Source: Sorghum bicolor (taxonomy: Eukaryota > Streptophyta > Magnoliopsida > Poales > Poaceae). Taken from it: a stretch of 64,000 nt of DNA. The DNA is taken from NCBI RefSeq assembly GCF_000003195.3, contig NC_012877.2, positions 8,906,855-8,970,854 on the forward strand, in the 5' to 3' direction. Below the pieces are notes generated by a model, which was not told where the DNA came from, made no database searches, and was given only the letters and a program-made list of their open reading frames with translations. Made by a program: the position numbers and the translations under genes. The first letter of the stretch is position 1. Each line of letters begins with the position of its first letter. Positions 58,064 to 64,000 of this stretch are shown one piece after another.

Positions 58064-61000
58064 TGTCACACCCGGTTTTAAAGAACAAAACCAGGCTAGC
58101 CATATGTGTGCCCAGGAAGTCCACACATACAACAACAGAAGCAATAGTATCAAAAACAATGTTATATAGCGGAAGCATACTTATAATTAACACTTACATC
58201 AGAGTATAGCGGAAGGGTAACTAATCTACAGGCTCAATCTTCACAGGGACGGTTGACTGGGGGTAACATGTGCCTAGCACTTCTTGTATCCTGAGAACGT
58301 CCTTCGTAGCTCCTCTGATAACTCTTACTAGTAAACTGGAGTGGTGGGAAATAGCAAGAGTGAGCACATATCGTACTCAACATGTATAACCAGGGGTTCA
58401 TGAGGCTCAAAAAGCTGACACCGGTTTGACTGCATTTAGCTTTTATATGTAGATAGCATATTCATAATTAGATAACAAATGTCAAGGTAGCATAATTAAT
58501 TCCATAACCACATGATCAATGTACACAAGAATAAAGAATAACTCATATAAAAAATATAATAAATCATCCTTTATCATCATTATTCATGTTCATCAGTGTC
58601 CATCTATTCCGTCAGTTTTCCGGGCCGCCCGTATCCGTGGGCACGGCTAGTATACCAGATTTAACACTCTGCAGAGGTTGTACATCTTTACCCATGAGTC
58701 GTGATTTACCCTTTCGCCCGAGGTGATCAGCCTCTTAACCCACTACCAAGGAAGGTCGGCAGGGATCACTATGAAGCCTTTCAAAAGTTCGTCTAACATG
58801 TTAGGGTCGCAAGGTTTCCTTCGCGAGCAGATATAGATACCCCCCTTCCGAATGGCACAATAACGCGCAGCCTATACACATAGGGACAGGGGCTCGCACT
58901 ATACCCGTGTCGGTTCAGCCCCTCTAGCGCCCTTTCAGGTATCCTCTAACAAGCTAGAAAAGGTCTTCATACTGAGCTAAAGCCAGAGCCATTATAGCCC
59001 TCATGGTTGTACGAGTTGTCCCAGCTTTTGCCAAGGGATAAGTCCTTACGGAGGGTCAAGATCAATCTAGCAAAAGCCAGAGTTCTTTCCACCCTTTATA
59101 TTCAAGTTGTTAGAAAGTTTATTTTATTGCTTATTGTATATCCAAATATTCTTGTTACAAGATCATGGATTAATAATCAAGCACTAGCAAAAACTACCCA
59201 ATTGCATATCCAAATAGGTATCAAGGAATTCAAGATAGCAAGCAACTATGATTTCACTAGGGTTGTCAAGGTGAACACATGCATATGATATATGTGTAAT
59301 TATAAGTGTATAGGTAACAAGGATGGTCCCAAGTTATACTTGCCTTAAATACTTGCTTAATTTTCACACCATCAGCTTTTGGTCATCATCTTCTAATCTT
59401 CAACATCCACAAACAGTTCTCGTCTACTCGTATCAAGCACCACATATAGGCAAACATACAAGCAACAAATAGAACAACTAAGAACAATACACCATACAAG
59501 ATAAAGGACAAATGTGCTAAAAGAGAGCTAGTGCTATGAGATCGTAAGAAACACCGACAATGAGAATACCATTAGAAGAAAAGACTACCATGAGTTTTAT
59601 ATTATAGAAGAAACACCTACAAGCTTGATTTATATCAATTAAGAAAAACTATGAGTAGTATTAATTCAGATTAATCCTAACATATTTAATTTTAAAGGTC
59701 AAGTTAAACCTAATTATATTTATTCATAAACACAAGTCTTATCATTTAAGAGATTTAAACCTTATGTTGTAAATAAAATAAGCATGTGAGAATATTTAAT
59801 CGTATTGTTTATGACATGTTATTAAACTAAGTCAAATTTTAATTTAAAAACATATTTATTTTGCTATCAAGTTAATAGTGGTGCATAAAAAGATGATTGT
59901 TAATTAATCTCTATGTTGTTTTTATTTTGGAATGTAGTGCGAACAGAGATTAATCAATATTAATATTTTAACTAAAATTTTAGAAAACACAAATCATACT
60001 AAATGTTGTTGTCGTACAGTAGACTACATCGATTCAGCTGTGACGCAGAAAAAAATATGAGCGGGGCTAAAGCGACTAAGATAAAATAATGGCGGCGAGC
60101 ATATATAACTATGGAGACTGAATGACAATCTGAGCAACCTCACGATGCATAAGAAAGGTACAAAATCTTGATTGAGGATTGAGTAGAGAACAAAGATTTA
60201 TCATGCATGAATGACAAGGCATGACATCAGCACCATATTTGATCAATAAAATAATAGACAAAGAGGTGTTGCTGACTTTTTTTATTAATCGACCAGCAGA
60301 TGTAAGGAACATCAATTTATGTTGTTGCTAACGAACAAGTTACGAGCAACAACGATCATTTAATTTGCAGGGTTGCTAAGCTGAGGTGTCTTCGTGCTTG
60401 CTTGTGAGTGCACCATACACAGGAACATGGACGCTTCGGCTTGTAAACTTGATAGCTGTGGTAATTCACAAGAATCCTTTAAGCAACAGCGAGACAGCAC
60501 CATAGAGTAGCCGGTTTACTCAGCTGCTATCTTGTAAGACTATTGAACACAGGACGATTGACAGCCTTGTGGACATACAGATCGAAAGATGATACAACTG
60601 CCACGAAACAAATAACAGCTGTGTACGGAAGATTAGATTCATATAAGCAAATGTGATAGAGAAGGTTTGTGTGCATTTTCTCACCTCGTGTGAGGAGGAA
60701 ACTACGACGTCGACGGCTGGGCCAAACATGGAGCAAAAAGCGGCAGGAGTCGAGTGCATCACATGGTCTCCTCCTCACATGATGGAGATCAGTAGCAGAT
60801 GCATGTCGTCAGATCGGCAACGTTAGCAAGCTAGCTAATATATGTTGGTCACGTATATCCTCACATCGTCAGCTGCATAGATAGATACATCTCCGGACGA
60901 GGCAACTAGGGCATAGACTTGCAGGTGTTTTAGTGATGGATACAGATTACTCTTTACGGTGATTTTGGTGTGGTTTGCCCATGGGGTTGGTACATATATA

Positions 61001-61667
61001 TATAGGGAGAAAAACTCTCTACGTCTACATCAACTAACAATATGGTACTAATTGATGTTGCACCCTTCATCTTTACTAATAGGCCTAATTAATTATTAAA
61101 GCCCATTAGTAAATAAAGACATGAGTCTTTAGGAATTATTAGGATTATTGCACTTGGGCTTTGAGCGTTGGAAAATATAAAGAGATATTTATTATTTTCG
61201 GAATTAATTATTTCCATGGATAAAATAATTCTAGAAAGTCCAGAATTATTATGTAAGCTGCGAAAAATATTCTGAAAGCTCCAAAAATATGGGGAAAATC
61301 TCAGAGACATTAAGAAACATGAGAAAACCAAATAAAGTATTTGGAGCTCATGATATGATTATTTGGAGCATCTAAAAAAATAGACTATGCTCACAAAAAA
61401 AGTGGAACGAGTTTCAAGAAATGCTGAAATAATTCCCGGTAACTTTTTCGAGATTGATTGACGGTTGAGGAACTGAAAGGAGTGATTTGGGTTACAGAAA
61501 AAAAATTTGGAAAACTCGAAACGAAAACATAGGCTGGAAAACAAGGAATAAAGATGTACCGGACAAGGAGCAAATTTATTATTTTTTTATATTTTCATGA
61601 GCACTCAAATACAAAACTAAATCAATTTTTCATCTATTTTGAAAGGAGCATATTTTAGGGTGTTACA
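58064..61667 (-). repeat. Long LTR of Tekay-like element (3604 bp)
   Basis: TGTCACACCCGG...GGGTGTTACA on the + strand. Segments at about 58620-59010 and 60990-61667 resemble the LTRs at 47840 and 52255, while the middle (59500-60960) is different and AT-rich with a more GC-balanced patch near 60680-60780. Open frames within it are short and without domain. Confidence 0.82.
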
Positions 61668-62881
61668 ATTCTACCCCACTTAACAGGAATCTCGTCCCGA
61701 GATTCGAAGAGACTAGAGATAATGATAAAAGTGATCATCAAGGTTGTTTTGAGACTTTTGACGAGATGATTTAGGGATTAATGATTAACAAAAATTGACA
61801 AAGATGTCAAAGATTTATTCTCAAGATTCATCCATGATTTATGACATGAGGTCAAAGGATTCAAGATCAACATAGGTGGAAAAGAAAGATCAACTAAGGT
61901 TAAAATGATGGATAAAGGTTGATCACTGGGTCTTCACCTTGTGAAGTTTAAAGTTAAGGAGTGAAGATTTGTAAGAGATAATATAAAAGATAAAGATACA
62001 TCTTACAATGCTCACAATTCCTTGATTCAAGATTTATGAGACTTATGATAAAAGATTATTAGCAAGGATTGATAAGGAGAATGAAGGTAGGTTCTTCAAT
62101 GTTATTTCAAGCTCTATGATGAGAGTTGGTAAAATAAGTGTAGACTAACAAGGGTCAACTTAGAAAAATAATGGTGGGTCACAAGAAACACAAAGATCGA
62201 TGACAAGAAAAATAGACTGAAAGGATGAAGTTGACCTTTAGATCATTATATTATAAAGTAAATGATCAAGTGGCAAGGACTAACAAAAGAGCATAAGAGG
62301 ATGATGATTGATGATAGAAAAGATAAAGTTTGATATACAAGAAAGAGGTATACAAGAAAGCTAAGATTGATCATAAGATAGAAAAGATTGATTATTAGAT
62401 CTTTATGTCTTGAAACTTGAGATACATGAGATAGATGACGGTAGCGGACGCTACCCCACTTAACAAGATTGTGCTACTACTCAAGATGGTACCTTTCATT
62501 CCTCCTCTAAAACACAAGAACAGAGATGACACACAAATAACACATCAAGCAAGACAAGCACACATCACATCATCGAATCTATGTTTCCTTCTCTTCAACT
62601 GGTAGGCATCCTAAAGAGTGGATTATAGATGATGAAAGGCCATCGCAAATTTGAATAAGGTGATATCAGAAAACTTTAGTAAATCAAAAAAAATCAAGGA
62701 GATAAAAAGTAATAACTCAAAGGTAGCTATCAAGGAGGAGAGGCAATGTGACAAGGATGAGAAATAGTAAAATCAATGGTCAAGGAGGTGCAAAAATAGT
62801 TTCATAGCAAAATAGACTTTTCTAATCGACCAGTGCTACCTAGGCATACGTCCTACAGTCAACACTGCTCTGATACCACTC
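61668..62881 (-). other. Short internal region of Tekay-like element
   Basis: 1.2 kb, purine-rich on the + strand (many AAGAT/GATGA runs), with the polypurine tract at the left and the tRNA-iMet primer site at the right. No open frame with a domain. Confidence 0.7.
62867..62878 (-). other. Primer binding site, tRNA-iMet
   Basis: The minus strand reads TGGTATCAGAGC just inside the truncated LTR, as in the 47840 element. Confidence 0.87.
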
Positions 62882-63017
62882 TGTCACACCTGGTTTTAAA
62901 GAACAAAACCAGGCTAGCCATATGTGTGCCCAGAAAGTCCACACATACAACAACAGAAGCAATAGTATCAAAAACAATGTTATATAGCGGAAGCATACTT
63001 ATAATTAACACTTACAT
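62882..63017 (-). repeat. Truncated LTR remnant with deletion junction
   Basis: It matches 58064-58199 until CTTACAT, then switches to Athila-like 3' sequence (GAAGAGTTACTG, as at about 1310). The shared ACAT at the switch is microhomology. Confidence 0.85.
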
Positions 63018-64000
63018 GAAGAGTTACTGTATGATGAGAGCTTAAATTCCTACCACAGCCATATATACATGCTTATTAGACTATGAACCATACCTGTACC
63101 TTTTACTGCTTATGAGCATTGAGTGTGGTCAAGCTGTGTAGACCCTTAGGAGCTTGTCATGCGGTTAAAATCAAGATTCACTTGCACGTTCACTACACAT
63201 GTTGCTTCTACTCCGGAAGTACGCATCCACATATATCCACTCATTTCCATCTCCAGAGCCACCCAAAAGTATTCTACTCCTAATCCGGGAGAGACTAGCC
63301 AAAAACATTCTCCTATTTTTGTTTTTCCTTGTGAAATAAATGCTCGAGTTATCTTGGTTACTACCACTTGTTATATTATTTCAGGAGATGAGTGCTCTAA
63401 AAAAAGAAAAAAAAAGAGAAAGGATACAAGGAAATAAAAAGGGGCAAGTGCCCGGAACCTCAAAAGAAAAGAAAAAGTGAGACGAGAGGTAAAAATGGAC
63501 AAATGTCTGATAGTACAATTAGGGGTACAAGATACCCACCTGAGAGGAAAGAAAAATAAAATATAGAGCATCTCATTCTCCTCAAAAGTTTCTAAGATCA
63601 AGAAAGGTATGTATCCCCTCAAAAGAGCAAAAAGTAGAATTAGACTTTCACCATTGTTATCACCATCATCACCATACACCATTCATTCGCCACACATGCA
63701 CATCTTGATTTGACTTATTGACTTGTTTCTCTAGATCCATGGTTTGACTATGCAATAAATGTCTTGTAAGTATGTATATTTTATCTCCCACCTATGAGCT
63801 CCAGATATCAAAGCCTTATTAAAGTAGGGTGAGAGAGAAGGCAAGATCACTATGCTTCATACCACAAATACTACATACTTTGAGAGAAGGCATATACCAT
63901 CATTGCCTTGGTAAGGATCCAGAAATACCACAAAAGAGAGATCTGAGAGAGTCATACAAGGAATCTCTGAGTTTTATTTGAAAATCTGCAAAAACTCCAG
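63018..64000 (+). other. Athila-like non-coding 3' region, to window end
   Basis: Homologous to about 1308-2280 and 27590-28560, with the A/G-rich tract (63395-63600) and the CACCAT-rich stretch (about 63650-63685). No gene. The element continues past the window. Confidence 0.78.

Larger units (their letters stand above)
58064..63017 (-). mobile_element. Tekay/Del-like element with truncated 5' LTR
   Basis: The left LTR (58064-61667), a short internal region (61668-62881) and the first 136 bp of the second LTR (62882-63017) are present. The rest of that LTR is deleted. Orientation comes from the primer site (62878-62867) and the polypurine tract with TCTCG-GGACGAGATT motif at about 61670-61705. 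No coding domain is visible. No target duplication can be recovered because one end is lost. Confidence 0.85.
55373..64000 (+). mobile_element. Athila-like element, + copy split and partly deleted
   Basis: The 5' internal part (55373-58063) and a later piece of the 3' non-coding part (63018-64000) belong to one Athila-like copy. The truncated Tekay-like element lies between them. About 1 kb of the Athila-like sequence (protease tail to the middle of the 3' region) is missing at the right junction. The 3' LTR lies beyond the window. Confidence 0.8.

Noticed and set aside
1..64000. Host protein-coding gene, tRNA, rRNA, CRISPR array or satellite array
   Set aside because: None could be supported. 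All recognisable coding motifs belong to retrotransposons, and no short-period tandem array other than TA repeats and the two-unit repeat at 32961 was seen.

Overview
The window is plant nuclear DNA made almost entirely of nested, decayed LTR retrotransposons. I see no ordinary host gene, no rRNA or tRNA gene and no CRISPR array. The gag/pol types, the tRNA-Asp and tRNA-iMet primer sites and the LTR style fit a panicoid grass (sorghum/sugarcane/Miscanthus type). That lineage is an inference from family resemblance, not a search.

Three kinds of element are present. (1) Athila-like Ty3 elements: LTRs of 1.2-1.65 kb (TGTTG...CAACA), a tRNA-Asp primer site, gag plus TWO retropepsin-like domains, no reverse transcriptase or integrase, and a 2 kb non-coding 3' part ending in a polypurine tract. 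Pieces of at least six copies occur: + strand 1-3748, 10454-18645, 26634-30068 and beyond, and 46808-64000; - strand 3749-10264 and 19538-23683. (2) One nearly complete Tat-lineage Ty3 element on the - strand (32362-44526): 448 bp LTRs, gag, protease, RT, two RNase H domains and integrase, plus a spliced gene on the opposite strand (33473-36733) with a plant-mobile-domain-like region. (3) Long-LTR, coding-poor elements of Tekay/Del type with tRNA-iMet primer sites: 47840-54754 complete, 58064-63017 truncated, a solo LTR at 23684-26633, and an LTR fragment at 10265-10453 plus 18651-19537.

Layout from left to right. The 3' end of a + Athila-like copy (1-3748) abuts a - copy (3749-10264) containing a 100 N gap and long TA repeats. 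A Tekay-like LTR fragment follows, split by the best preserved Athila-like copy (10454-18645, target duplication ACCAT). Next is a second - copy (19538-23683), then a solo LTR without matching flanks, then the 3' end of a + copy whose LTR (28835-30068) also serves a downstream unit with an unrecognised intact 417-codon ORF (30191-31444). That unit is interrupted by the Tat element and resumes at 44527. Its end meets another LTR (46808-55372), split by the Tekay-like element 47840-54754 (target duplication ATAAT). The last Athila-like gag-pro region (55536-58063) is cut by the truncated Tekay-like element, and Athila-like 3' sequence returns at 63018.

Most reading frames are broken mainly by C-to-T or G-to-A stop codons, as expected for methylated, silenced DNA. 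The most unusual signals are: the hexamer ATCGGC/GCCGAT, about 80 times in the Tat element by hand count and nearly absent elsewhere; the antisense multi-exon gene with a motif-bearing tandem repeat upstream of its TATA box; the fused double protease; and the orphan ORF at 30191-31444.
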